The notes: generated by a model not told the origin, from the sequence alone. A stretch of DNA of 40,898 bases from Methylobacter sp. (GCA_030699385.1 JAUYMY010000041.1:1-40898); one strand, 5' to 3'. Positions 1-8,923 are shown, counted from the stretch's first letter. A program made the numbers and translations.

Positions 1-141
1 GAAAATCACGAAAATCACGAAAATCACGAAAATCACGAAAATCACGAAAATCACGAAAATCACGAAACTCACGAAAATCACGAAAATCACGAAAATCACG
101 AAAGCCACGAAAATTTCGTGTTTTTTCGTGCCTTTCGTGGA
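1..141. repeat. Tandem 9-bp repeat array (GAAAATCAC) with inverted tail, upstream of dnaB
   Basis: Twelve head-to-tail 9-bp units fill positions 1-108. Ten are exactly GAAAATCAC, and units at 64-72 (GAAACTCAC) and 100-108 (GAAAGCCAC) carry substitutions. The array starts at the window edge and may extend further left. It ends in a near-perfect palindrome, CACGAAA-A-TTTCGTG, at about 106-120. Two more TTTCGTG copies in the opposite orientation follow at about 124-139. There are no spacers, so it is not a CRISPR. It sits about 70 bp before the dnaB start and could fold into hairpins. It resembles a dispersed intergenic repeat more than a regulatory site. Confidence 0.9.
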
Positions 142-211
142 CAATTATTTAGGACTATTTTTTTCAGGAAATGGCCTTAGTTTTAGTTAATGTTTTTTAT
201 GTTTGTAAGTT

Positions 212-2647
212 ATGTCTGAAAATTATTCGTTCGACCATGATTATTCGCTGGATTCTCTAAAAGTGCCGCCTAATTCCATTCAGGCCGAGCAATCGGTTTT
301 GGGCGGATTAATGCTGGACAACCAAACCTGGGATTCGGTGTCGGACAAGGTGGTGGAAAGCGATTTTTACCGCCGCGACCACCGGCTGATTTTTAAGACC
401 ATTGAACAACTCGCCGAAAAGCAGATTCCTTTTGATGTCATTACCATCTCGGAAGCACTGGAAGCCATTGGCGAACTGGAAAATTCCGGCGGCCTGTCTT
501 ATTTGGGCATGTTGGCCAAAGACACGCCCAGCGCCGCCAATATCGTCACTTATGCCAATATCGTTAGAGACCGCTCGGTATTGCGCCAGTTGATCCATGT
601 CGGCACCGAGATTTCCGATTCCGCATTCAATACCGAAGGCCGCGAAACCGCAGATTTGCTAGAAAATGCCGAGCGCGAAGTGTTTAAAATCGCCGAACAG
701 CGCCAACGCGGGCAGGGCGGTTTTTCCACGATTAAATCATTGCTGGCGCGCGCCGTCGATAAGATTGAAACGCTGTTTGAACAAGAAGGCAATATCACCG
801 GCGCGGCGACCGGCTTTACCGATTTTGACGAACTGACCTCCGGCCTGCAACCGGCTGATTTAATTATTGTTGCCGGACGACCGTCGATGGGGAAATGCTT
901 CGGTAAGGGCACGCGTATTTTGATGTATTCGGGCGAAACCAAGGCGGTAGAAGATATTCAGGTTGGCGATAGGCTAATGGGCGACGATTCTACGCCGAGG
1001 CAGGTGTTGTCTTTGGCGCGCGGACGGGAGGCTATGTATTGGGTACGGCAAAATAAGGCGCTGGATTATCGGGTGAATGAAGCCCACATTTTGTCGTTAA
1101 AACGTAGCCGCAACGAAGGCCGACATAGTAACGGTGATGTCCTCAATATTCCTTTAACCGATTATCTCAAGGCTAGCACCAAGTTCCAGTCCAATTACAA
1201 AGGTTATAAGGTGGCTGTTGAGTTTGCCGAACAGCCGCTTCCGGTGTGCCCTTATTTTTTAGGGCTGTGGTTGGGCGATGGGGTTAGCGCCGCCGTCGAT
1301 ATTGCAACGACCGATACGGAAGTGATTGATTATCTGAGGGCGTATGCAGCGGAATTGGATTTGCATTTAACCGAGAAATTGGCCAAGGATAATCTGGGTA
1401 ATGACAAATGTCCGCTGTACAGTATCAGCTCCCAGTTAAGGGGTAATCATCAGAATAATTTTTCCTTACAGAAAATATTAAGGGAGCTGAACCTGCTAAA
1501 CAACAAGCACATTCCCCCGTTGTTTTTAGCAAATTCCCGCGCTAACCGATTGAAGCTGCTGGCAGGTTTGATCGATAGTGACGGTCATTACGCGCATAAA
1601 TACAAGGTGTACGAAATAACACAGAAAAACGCTGCGTTGGCGGCGCAAATTAAATTTTTATGCGATAGCTTAGGCTTTAGAACGTCACTCATTGCTAAAC
1701 AGGCCAGCATTAAAACAACAGGCTATCAATGCACGGTTTATCGCCTGCGCTTTTCAGGCGACATCAATACGATTCCTGTCAGAGTTACGCGGAAAAAAGC
1801 GGCGGCCTGGACATGCAACAGGACATGGCAGCAAACAGGAATCCGTATCGAATATGACCGGGAAGATGATTACTATGGCTTTGTTTGTGATGGTAATCGA
1901 TTGTTTTTATTGGAAGATATGACGGTGGTACACAACACCACGATAGCCATGAACATGGCGGAAAATGTCGCGATCAAAGGCGATAAGCCGGTTGCGGTGT
2001 TCAGTATGGAAATGCCCGGCGATTCGCTGGCGATGCGGATGATGTCGTCGCTGGGCCGTATCGATCAGCATCGGATTAGGACTGGCAAGCTGGAAGATGA
2101 TGAATGGCCGCGCCTGACCTCGGCCATTAATATATTGGCGGAAACCAAGTTGTTTATCGACGACACGCCGGCGCTGACGCCGACTGAAGTGCGCTCAAGG
2201 GCGCGACGTTTGGCGCGTGAACACGGCCAGCTGGGCTTGATTGTGCTGGATTATTTACAGCTGATGCAATCGCCGTCCAGCGGCGATAACCGGGTGCAGC
2301 AGATTTCCGATATTTCCCGGGGCTTGAAAGCGCTGGCAAAAGAATTGAACGTGCCGGTGGTGGCCTTGTCCCAGCTTAACCGTAATCTCGAACAGCGTCC
2401 GAATAAACGCCCGATGATGTCGGATTTGCGCGAATCCGGCGCGATTGAACAGGACGCCGATTTGATCGTGTTCGTCTATCGCGACGAAGTGTATAACGAA
2501 GACAGCCCGGATAAAGGCATTGCCGAAATCATTATCGGCAAACAGCGTAACGGCCCGTTGGGCACAGTCAGGCTGACCTTTTTGGGGCAATATACCCGCT
2601 TTGAAAATTTTGCCGGCACCTATTATGGCAAAGGGGACGATGAGTGA
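212..2647 (+). CDS. dnaB: Replicative DNA helicase DnaB with in-frame intein
   Basis: DnaB is the hexameric helicase that unwinds DNA at the replication fork and interacts with primase. The 811-residue precursor splits into an N-extein (residues 1-228, with the DnaB N-terminal domain), an intein (229-575) and a C-extein (576-811). Removing the intein leaves 464 residues, close to the usual DnaB length. The splice rebuilds the P-loop: GRPSMGK on the left joins TTIAMN on the right. The C-extein has the Walker B-type stretch LIVLDYLQL and the later motif SDLRESGAIEQDAD. The ATG at 212 begins MSENYS and has only a weak ribosome site. The stop overlaps the alr GTG, so the two genes are probably co-transcribed. 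Helicase activity should depend on protein splicing, since the ATP-binding loop is split. Confidence 0.97.
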   Translation: MSENYSFDHDYSLDSLKVPPNSIQAEQSVLGGLMLDNQTWDSVSDKVVESDFYRRDHRLIFKTIEQLAEKQIPFDVITISEALEAIGELENSGGLSYLGMLAKDTPSAANIVTYANIVRDRSVLRQLIHVGTEISDSAFNTEGRETADLLENAEREVFKIAEQRQRGQGGFSTIKSLLARAVDKIETLFEQEGNITGAATGFTDFDELTSGLQPADLIIVAGRPSMGKCFGKGTRILMYSGETKAVEDIQVGDRLMGDDSTPRQVLSLARGREAMYWVRQNKALDYRVNEAHILSLKRSRNEGRHSNGDVLNIPLTDYLKASTKFQSNYKGYKVAVEFAEQPLPVCPYFLGLWLGDGVSAAVDIATTDTEVIDYLRAYAAELDLHLTEKLAKDNLGNDKCPLYSISSQLRGNHQNNFSLQKILRELNLLNNKHIPPLFLANSRANRLKLLAGLIDSDGHYAHKYKVYEITQKNAALAAQIKFLCDSLGFRTSLIAKQASIKTTGYQCTVYRLRFSGDINTIPVRVTRKKAAAWTCNRTWQQTGIRIEYDREDDYYGFVCDGNRLFLLEDMTVVHNTTIAMNMAENVAIKGDKPVAVFSMEMPGDSLAMRMMSSLGRIDQHRIRTGKLEDDEWPRLTSAINILAETKLFIDDTPALTPTEVRSRARRLAREHGQLGLIVLDYLQLMQSPSSGDNRVQQISDISRGLKALAKELNVPVVALSQLNRNLEQRPNKRPMMSDLRESGAIEQDADLIVFVYRDEVYNEDSPDKGIAEIIIGKQRNGPLGTVRLTFLGQYTRFENFAGTYYGKGDDE
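896..1936 (+). mobile_element. DnaB intein with LAGLIDADG homing endonuclease
   Basis: This 347-residue segment starts with Cys (codon 229, nt 896-898) and ends with His-Asn (nt 1931-1936), followed by Thr as the first C-extein residue. These are the residues needed for protein splicing. Block A is the CFGKGTRIL start, a block B-like NEAHILSL holds the conserved His, and block F is the GFVCDGNRLFLLEDMTVVHN end. Two dodecapeptide motifs of a LAGLIDADG endonuclease are visible: FLGLWLGDG at residues 349-357 and LAGLIDSDG at 450-458, 101 residues apart as in active two-motif enzymes. Both keep their acidic residue. The intein therefore looks complete for splicing and possibly for homing. Whether it cleaves DNA cannot be read from the sequence. 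Confidence 0.95.
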
Positions 2648-3729
2648 CACCGGCAGCTTATGCGGAACTAAACCTAGCCGCGCTTCAGCATAATTTGGAT
2701 AAAGTGCGTGGCTGTGCGCCGGATGCCAAAGTCATGGCGGTTATTAAGGCGAACGGTTACGGGCATGGCTTGATACGCATGGCCGAAGCGTTAAAACAGG
2801 CCGATGCCTTTGCGGTCGCCCGGGTTGACGAAGGTGTGCGTTTGCGTAATGCCGGATTGGGTCACAGGATTGCTGTTTTAGAAGGCTTTACCTGTGCCGA
2901 AGAATTGGAAAAATTACAACACTATCAATTAGATGCGGTGGTGCATTGTTTAAGCCAGTTGGACATATTCGACGCTGTCGCGGGACAGCCTATTGCGGTT
3001 TGGCTAAAACTCGACACTGGCATGAACCGACTAGGGTTTAAGGCGGAAGCGTTCAACGCGGTTTATCAGCGTTTAAGCCAGTGCGCGGCCATCAAACAGC
3101 CAATCAACCTGATGACGCATTTTGCCAATGCCGATGACATTAGCGACGATAAGACGCTAAAACAGATCAGCCTGTTCCAGCAAACCGTTGCCGGATTGCC
3201 CGGTGAGCGCAGTCTGGCGAATTCGGCGGCCATTTTGGCGTGGGAGAGCTCGCTAAGCGATTGGGTGCGTCCCGGCATCATGCTGTACGGCATCTCGCCG
3301 TTCCCCGATGCAACAGGTCAGCAACTGGGGCTAAAACCGGTGATGTCCCTGCATTCCCGGCTGATTGCGGTCAAGCCCATCGAAGCGGGTGATACTGTTG
3401 GTTACGGCGGCAGTTGGACATGCAAAAAGCCTACAATGCTCGGTGTGGTGGCGATAGGTTATGGCGATGGTTATCCGCGTTATGCCAAAGCTGGCACCCC
3501 GGTATTGATTAATGGCCGACGTGTGCCACTGATCGGCAGGGTGTCGATGGACATGATGACGGTTGATTTAGGTCTCGATACCGAGGCCAAACCTGGCGAT
3601 CCGGTGACCTTGTGGGGCGATGACTTACCGGTTGAAGAAATTGCCTTATGCGCCGATACTATCCCCTATACTTTGGTATGCGGTGTCACTCAGCGGGTGC
3701 GACTGGTTGAAAAACATCAGGTTGAGTAG
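2644..3729 (+). CDS. alr: Alanine racemase (PLP-dependent)
   Basis: It converts L-alanine to D-alanine for peptidoglycan synthesis in the cytoplasm. The 361-residue protein has the normal family length. The PLP-binding lysine is K35 in VIKANGYGHG. The second catalytic residue is probably Y254 in VGYGGSW. The GYGDGYPR and VSMDMMTVDL motifs of the C-terminal beta domain are present. Translation starts at GTG 2644, which overlaps the dnaB TGA by four bases (GTGA), with an AAAGGGG ribosome site just upstream. This points to translational coupling. The dnaB-alr order is common in gammaproteobacteria. Confidence 0.95.
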   Translation: MTPAAYAELNLAALQHNLDKVRGCAPDAKVMAVIKANGYGHGLIRMAEALKQADAFAVARVDEGVRLRNAGLGHRIAVLEGFTCAEELEKLQHYQLDAVVHCLSQLDIFDAVAGQPIAVWLKLDTGMNRLGFKAEAFNAVYQRLSQCAAIKQPINLMTHFANADDISDDKTLKQISLFQQTVAGLPGERSLANSAAILAWESSLSDWVRPGIMLYGISPFPDATGQQLGLKPVMSLHSRLIAVKPIEAGDTVGYGGSWTCKKPTMLGVVAIGYGDGYPRYAKAGTPVLINGRRVPLIGRVSMDMMTVDLGLDTEAKPGDPVTLWGDDLPVEEIALCADTIPYTLVCGVTQRVRLVEKHQVE

Positions 3730-3776
3730 GTTTTGGTTTCATGCGATTGGAATAACTGCGTAAATAAGGAAGCACA

Positions 3777-4763
3777 ATGTTTGATAACACCTCTATTTTA
3801 ATTACCGGCGGCACAGGCTCTTTCGGTCAGCATTTCACCAAGACTATTCTTGAAAATTACAAGCCCAAAAAACTGGTGATTTATTCCCGTGATGAGCTGA
3901 AACAATTTGAAATGCAGCAACGTTTTAATGCACCGTGTATGCGTTATTTTATCGGTGATGTGCGCGATCAGGATCGCTTAAAACGCGCGCTGGAAGGCAT
4001 TGACATTGTCATTCATGCGGCGGCGCTCAAGCAAGTGCCGGCAGCAGAATACAACCCGTTTGAGTGCATTAAAACCAATGTGTTAGGCGCGCAAAATCTG
4101 ATTGAAGCGTGTCTCGATACCAACGTTAAGCGGGTAGTGGCGCTGTCTACAGACAAAGCAGCGGCGCCGATTAATTTATACGGCGCCACCAAACTGTGTT
4201 CGGACAAGTTGTTTGTCGCCGCTAATAATATCAAAGGGCTGCGGGATATTCGTTTTAGCGTGGTGCGTTACGGTAACGTCATGGGCAGTCGTGGCTCCGT
4301 GGTGCCGTTTTTTATCGAGCAGCGTAAAACCGGCATCTTGCCGATTACCGATCCTGCGATGACGCGCTTTAACATCAGCCTGCAAGACGGGGTGAATATG
4401 GTGTTATGGGCGCTTGAGAACGCCTGGGGCGGCGAAGTGCTGGTGCCGAAAATTCCGTCTTATCACATTACCGATGTCGCGATGGCGATTGCTCCCGAAT
4501 GCGAACAAAAGATAATCGGCTTGCGTGCGGGCGAAAAAATTCACGAAGAAATGATTACCGACAGCGACAGTTTCAATACCGTCGATTTGGGCGTTTATTA
4601 TGCTATTCTGCCGGCAGGCGGACGTTATTCCATCGAAAGTTATTGTGCCAAAACCGGCGCACAAGCCGTAGCTCCGGGATTTAGTTATAACAGCGGCAGT
4701 AATGAACACTTTTTGACGGTGGATGAATTACGCGATTTAGTGCAAAACAAGCAGGCCCAATGA
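3777..4763 (+). CDS. pseB: UDP-N-acetylglucosamine 4,6-dehydratase (inverting), PseB
   Basis: First step of pseudaminic acid synthesis: UDP-GlcNAc to UDP-2-acetamido-2,6-dideoxy-beta-L-arabino-hexos-4-ulose. The 328-residue extended SDR protein has the NAD(P)-binding TGGTGSFG at residues 10-17. The catalytic group STDKA...YGATK (D126, K127, Y135, K139) has the same spacing as in the characterised Helicobacter FlaA1/PseB. An AAGGAAG ribosome site precedes ATG 3777. The last bases overlap the start of pseC (ATGA), so the two are coupled. Assignment to Pse rather than another 4,6-dehydratase rests on the motifs plus the complete set of later pathway genes. Confidence 0.93.
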   Translation: MFDNTSILITGGTGSFGQHFTKTILENYKPKKLVIYSRDELKQFEMQQRFNAPCMRYFIGDVRDQDRLKRALEGIDIVIHAAALKQVPAAEYNPFECIKTNVLGAQNLIEACLDTNVKRVVALSTDKAAAPINLYGATKLCSDKLFVAANNIKGLRDIRFSVVRYGNVMGSRGSVVPFFIEQRKTGILPITDPAMTRFNISLQDGVNMVLWALENAWGGEVLVPKIPSYHITDVAMAIAPECEQKIIGLRAGEKIHEEMITDSDSFNTVDLGVYYAILPAGGRYSIESYCAKTGAQAVAPGFSYNSGSNEHFLTVDELRDLVQNKQAQ

Positions 4764-5938
4764 TTCCTTACGGTCGCCAAACAATCAGCGAAGCTGACAT
4801 CCGAGCTGTGGTCGATGTATTGCGTTCGGATTTTTTGACGCAAGGCTCGGCAGTACCTGCTTTTGAAAGCGCGGTGGCAAATTATTGCGGTGCGCACTAT
4901 GCCTGTGCTGTTAACAGCGCCACGTCAGCCTTGCATATTGCCTGTTTGGCGCTGGGCGTCGGTAAAGGCGACAGCGTTTGGACCAGCCCAATTACCTTTG
5001 TTGCCAGTGCCAATTGCGCCTTATATTGCGGTGCTGATGTTGATTTTGTCGACATTGACCCACTCACTTATAACATCAGTGTCGAATGCTTAGCCGCCAA
5101 ATTGGCGCAGGCAGAAAAAACAGGTAATCTGCCAAAAGTGTTGATACCTGTGCATTTATCCGGCCAATCCTGCGATATGGGAGCGATTCGCCGGTTAGGC
5201 AAGCAATACGGCTTTAACATTATTGAAGATGCCTCTCACGCTATTGGTGGACAGTATCGCGGCCAACCGATAGGTAATTGCAGTTATTCGGACATTACCG
5301 TGTTTAGTTTCCATCCGGTTAAAATCATCACCACCGGCGAAGGCGGCATGGCGCTGACCAACGATGCAGGATTGGCAAGGCGTATGCAGTTATTACGCAG
5401 TCATGGCATTACCCGTGAAATCGATCAGATGACGCACGAGCCTGATGGCCCTTGGTATTACCAACAGATTGAGCTTGGCTTCAACTACCGCATGACCGAC
5501 CTTCAGGCGGCTTTAGGTTTGAGCCAAATGCAGCGCCTAGATGAATTTGTCGCCACGCGCCATAGTATCGCCAAGCGCTATGATGACCTGTTGAGTCATT
5601 TGCCGGTGCTGATTCCGTGGCAATATTCGGATAGTTATTCTTCAGTGCATTTGTATGTTATTCGTCTGCAACTTGATCTTATCGGCAAAACCCATCGAGC
5701 TATTTTTGAAGCGCTCAGAGTGGCCGGTATAGGCGTCAATCTGCATTACATACCGGTCTATTTGCAGCCGTATTATGCTAATTTGGGTTTCAACACCGGT
5801 TATTGTCCAGAGGCTGAGAATTATTATACGCAAGCCATCAGTCTGCCGATTTTTCCTTCGCTGACGTTGGTTGAGCAAGATCAAGTGGTTAGTATGTTGA
5901 GCAGAGCGATTAGCAGGGCTACCGCATTTGACTTTTAA
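4760..5938 (+). CDS. pseC: UDP-4-amino-4,6-dideoxy-N-acetyl-beta-L-altrosamine transaminase, PseC
   Basis: Second step of the Pse pathway: PLP-dependent transfer of an amino group to the 4-keto sugar made by PseB. The protein (392 residues) is a DegT/DnrJ/EryC1/StrS aminotransferase. The internal aldimine lysine is K188 in FHPVKIITTGEGGM, close to the equivalent lysine of Helicobacter PseC. The conserved EDASHAIGG stretch lies at about 156-164, and the substrate loop GFNYRMTDLQAALG follows. Start ATG 4760 overlaps the pseB stop by four bases. A 121-bp gap follows before pseF, so a second promoter there is possible. Confidence 0.93.
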   Translation: MIPYGRQTISEADIRAVVDVLRSDFLTQGSAVPAFESAVANYCGAHYACAVNSATSALHIACLALGVGKGDSVWTSPITFVASANCALYCGADVDFVDIDPLTYNISVECLAAKLAQAEKTGNLPKVLIPVHLSGQSCDMGAIRRLGKQYGFNIIEDASHAIGGQYRGQPIGNCSYSDITVFSFHPVKIITTGEGGMALTNDAGLARRMQLLRSHGITREIDQMTHEPDGPWYYQQIELGFNYRMTDLQAALGLSQMQRLDEFVATRHSIAKRYDDLLSHLPVLIPWQYSDSYSSVHLYVIRLQLDLIGKTHRAIFEALRVAGIGVNLHYIPVYLQPYYANLGFNTGYCPEAENYYTQAISLPIFPSLTLVEQDQVVSMLSRAISRATAFDF

Positions 5939-6059
5939 ACTTAAAATAAAATCAATTACTTAGGTTTTTTTTGTGGTTTTTATGAGATTTCACACCATTT
6001 CAACCAATTGATTATAAATAGATTTTATTTATATGCGCTCACCCTGGAGCGATTAGCCG

Positions 6060-6758
6060 ATGAAGATTGCCATTATTCCTGCCCGTGGCGGCAGTAAACG
6101 AATTCCCCGTAAGAATATCAAGGATTTCTGCGGAAAGCCCATGATTGCCGGTGCCATTGAGGTTGCGAAGGCCTCAGGACTGTTTGATCATATTGTCGTG
6201 ACCACGGATGATGCCGAGATTTCTGAGCTGGCAAGGACATGGGGAGCCGATGTTCCGTTTGTACGACCGGCAGAACTGGCGGACGATTACACCCCCACCG
6301 TTCCCGTAATCGCACATGCTGTTGGCGCTTGCCAAGCTTTAGGTTGGCAGGTCGATCAAGTCTGTTGTATTTATCCCGCCGTACCGTTTATGCAATGTGC
6401 CGATCTTGTGGCCGCATTGCAGATGCTGGAGGGGAACGATGCGGATTATGTTTTTCCCGTTACCGCCTATCCTTCTGCGATCCAGCGCGCGCTGCGGCAA
6501 TTGCCGAATGGGCGGATGGAGCCGTTTTATAGTCAATATGCTTCGACTCGAACCCAAGACCTTGAGCCGGCCTATTACGATGCCGGGCAATTTTATTGGG
6601 GGCGAGTACAGGCTTGGCTGGCAGGGAAAAACATTCATCAGCACGGGATGGGGTTGGTGATTCCCAGTTGGCGCGTGGTGGACATCGATAATACGGAGGA
6701 TTGGCAGCGGGCCGAATTGATGTACGCAGCGATTAATGGCGTAAACAGCGCTATCTAA
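6060..6758 (+). CDS. pseF: Pseudaminic acid cytidylyltransferase, PseF
   Basis: Activates pseudaminic acid with CTP to CMP-pseudaminic acid, the donor used by glycosyltransferases. The 232-residue protein has the nucleotide-binding start IPARGGSKRIPRKNI and continues as a typical CMP-sialate synthetase-like fold (TTDDAEI, YPAVPF, and DIDNTEDW near the end). ATG 6060 has a modest ribosome site (CTGGAGCG). The 121-bp AT-rich gap upstream holds TTGATT at 6008-6013 and an AT-rich hexamer 15 bp downstream, which is only a weak promoter suggestion. Substrate could be a related nonulosonic acid, but the neighbours favour pseudaminic acid. Confidence 0.9.
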   Translation: MKIAIIPARGGSKRIPRKNIKDFCGKPMIAGAIEVAKASGLFDHIVVTTDDAEISELARTWGADVPFVRPAELADDYTPTVPVIAHAVGACQALGWQVDQVCCIYPAVPFMQCADLVAALQMLEGNDADYVFPVTAYPSAIQRALRQLPNGRMEPFYSQYASTRTQDLEPAYYDAGQFYWGRVQAWLAGKNIHQHGMGLVIPSWRVVDIDNTEDWQRAELMYAAINGVNSAI

Positions 6759-6792
6759 AGACCTTATACGAAACTAATTGCCGGAGATAAAG

Positions 6793-7419
6793 ATGGTTGA
6801 AAAATTTAAAACACCGCAGGAGGAATTCTGGGCGGGTGAGTTCGGTGCCGACTATATCGGTCGAAACAACAGTACGCATCTTTTGGCATCTAAATTGAAT
6901 TTTTTCTCGAAGGCACTTAAACAGGCTGGCCTAGTCACATCCTGTCTTGAGTTTGGCGCGAACATAGGTATGAATTTGCAAGCGCTGCAATTGCTTTATC
7001 CGGACATCCAGCTGCAAGGCGTCGAAATCAACCACGATGCGGCAACGCAGCTTAAAAACCTGATTGGGGAGAGCAATGCGTTTGAAGGTTCCATCTTCGA
7101 ATATCCGGTGGCTGGGAAAGTAGATCTTGCCTTGATCAAAGGTGTGCTGATTCATATTAATCCAGATATGCTGGATAGCGTTTACGAAAAACTGTACCAG
7201 GCTTCCAACCGGTTGATTTTAATATCTGAATATTACAATCCGGCACCGGTAGCCATTCCCTATCGGGGGCATGCGGATCGTTTGTTCAAAAGGGACTTTG
7301 CTGGTGAAATGCTTGATAAATACCCTGACTTGAAGTTGGTGGATTACGGTTTTTGTTATCAACGCGATCCGGGGTTTCCTGGGGGCGATGATACTTGGTT
7401 TCTGCTGCAAAAGGCTTAG
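6793..7419 (+). CDS. Pseudaminic acid biosynthesis-associated methylase
   Basis: A class I SAM-dependent methyltransferase of 208 residues. Motif I is LEFGANIGMN. The opening KTPQEEFWAGEFGADYIGRN is typical of the small methylase family found with Pse genes (TIGR03587-like). Its likely role is to methylate a Pse-pathway intermediate or product, but substrate and position are unknown. I place the start at ATG 6793 because GGAG lies seven bases upstream. An in-frame TTG at 6778 would add five residues without a ribosome site. It lies between pseF and pseG with short gaps, so it is part of the sugar operon. Confidence 0.82.
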   Translation: MVEKFKTPQEEFWAGEFGADYIGRNNSTHLLASKLNFFSKALKQAGLVTSCLEFGANIGMNLQALQLLYPDIQLQGVEINHDAATQLKNLIGESNAFEGSIFEYPVAGKVDLALIKGVLIHINPDMLDSVYEKLYQASNRLILISEYYNPAPVAIPYRGHADRLFKRDFAGEMLDKYPDLKLVDYGFCYQRDPGFPGGDDTWFLLQKA

Positions 7420-7425
7420 ATAAGT

Positions 7426-8922
7426 ATGAAAGTTGCCTTCCGTGTCGATGCTTCTGTTCAGATCGGTACCGGACACTTCATGCGCTGCCTGACGCTGGCG
7501 AATGAATTAAACCAGCGCAAAGCACAGATTCGTTTTGTCAGTCGTCATCTGCCGGAATATTTGGCTAACCAATTGGAAGTAAAGGGCTATGAGCTGGCTC
7601 GGCTCGATAGCGCTGAAAATGAGGCCGCCTTCGATGAACTGGCTCATGCGCACTGGCTGGGTTGCAATCAGGCTGAGGATGCGAAGGATGCCATTAACGC
7701 TTTATCTGATAGCGTCTGGGATTGGCTCATCGTTGACCACTATGCCTTGGATTGTCGCTGGGAGTCCAGGCTTCGGCAAGCCGCCCGGAAAATCCTGGCG
7801 ATTGACGACCTTGCCGATAGGCAGCATGACTGTGATGCACTGCTCGACCAGAACTTCTATGCAGACATGAACACTCGGTATGCGGGCAAAGTCCCCGATC
7901 ATTGCCGACTGTTGCTTGGTCCGCGCTACGCATTGATGCGTGAAGAGTTCCGACAATTCCGTGATCAGGTCGAATCTCGCAAAGGTTTAGTGCAGCGCAT
8001 CCTAGTCTTTTTCGGCGGTATGGATGCCGACAACTATACCGGCCCAGCCATCCAGGCGCTGATTGATATGGGTGTTTCGGGTATTCATGTGGACGTGGTG
8101 ATTGGCGCACAGCATCCATACCGCAAAGCAATCGAGACCGTATGTCTTCAGCATCATTTTACTTGCCATGCGCAAACGAACCGGATGGCTGAGTTGATGG
8201 CGGCAGCTGACTTGTCGATTGGTGCGGGAGGCGGCGCAACTTGGGAGCGTTGCAGCCTTGGATTGCCGACGATGGCCATTTGTACGGCTGAAAATCAGCG
8301 CAGGCAGGTTGCCGATGCGGCTGCAGAAGGATTGGTGTACGCTCCTGATTTAAAACATGATCTCGACATGGGGCATCATGTTAGATCCTTGATCGAAAAT
8401 AGTTGCCTGAGGCAACTGATCTCCCGCAATGCCATGCAGGCCGTGGATGGTAAAGGCGTGTTGCGTGTCGTTGCCGGTATGGGCTGTAGTGGGATTGATA
8501 TGCGTATCGCAAAGCCCGATGATTCGGAGAGTTTGTTTGCTTGGCGCAATCATCCGGCGATTAGGGCGGTTTCACGAAATTCCGGCCTTATCAACTGGGA
8601 AGAGCACAGTCGCTGGTTTGCCTTGCTGTTGAGCGATCCGAACAGGGTACTGCTCATTGGTCAGCGTAACGGCGTTTCGATTGGCGTTGTGCGCTTCGAT
8701 ATTCAGGACCAGTGGGCGGAGGTCTCTATTTATCTGGTGCCCGGCATTACCGGTTGCGGACGCGACCTGTTGCGCAGTGCAGAAATGTGGTTTGCCCAAA
8801 ATCGCCTTGGAATAAACATCCTCCATGCTGACGTGCTTGGGGGTAACGAGCGTTCACATCAACTGTTCCTATCCGCCGGATATGAGGTTGAGTCCACTTC
8901 CTATTTTAAGAAGCTTCAATAG
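7426..8922 (+). CDS. pseG: Bifunctional PseG hydrolase - PseH-like N-acetyltransferase fusion
   Basis: Two Pse enzymes appear to be fused. Residues 1 to about 340 match PseG, the UDP-sugar hydrolase that releases 2,4-diacetamido-2,4,6-trideoxy-L-altrose. His17 in GTGHFMR is the family's proposed catalytic base, and GAGGGATWERCSLGLPT is the glycosyltransferase-B-like nucleotide loop. From about residue 352 (MRIAKPDDSESLFAWRNHP) to 498 there is a GNAT domain of the PseH/RimJ type, which would N-acetylate the PseC product. No separate pseH is seen, so this domain probably fills that step. Free PseG is about 280-340 residues, so 498 fits a fusion. No frameshift or stop separates the halves. ATG 7426 is six bases after the methylase stop. 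Confidence 0.9.
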   Translation: MKVAFRVDASVQIGTGHFMRCLTLANELNQRKAQIRFVSRHLPEYLANQLEVKGYELARLDSAENEAAFDELAHAHWLGCNQAEDAKDAINALSDSVWDWLIVDHYALDCRWESRLRQAARKILAIDDLADRQHDCDALLDQNFYADMNTRYAGKVPDHCRLLLGPRYALMREEFRQFRDQVESRKGLVQRILVFFGGMDADNYTGPAIQALIDMGVSGIHVDVVIGAQHPYRKAIETVCLQHHFTCHAQTNRMAELMAAADLSIGAGGGATWERCSLGLPTMAICTAENQRRQVADAAAEGLVYAPDLKHDLDMGHHVRSLIENSCLRQLISRNAMQAVDGKGVLRVVAGMGCSGIDMRIAKPDDSESLFAWRNHPAIRAVSRNSGLINWEEHSRWFALLLSDPNRVLLIGQRNGVSIGVVRFDIQDQWAEVSIYLVPGITGCGRDLLRSAEMWFAQNRLGINILHADVLGGNERSHQLFLSAGYEVESTSYFKKLQ

Positions 8923-8923
8923 C

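Noticed and set aside
1..108. Short tandem repeats that might be a CRISPR array
   Set aside because: The units are 9 bp, contiguous and without unique spacers; no cas genes are present.
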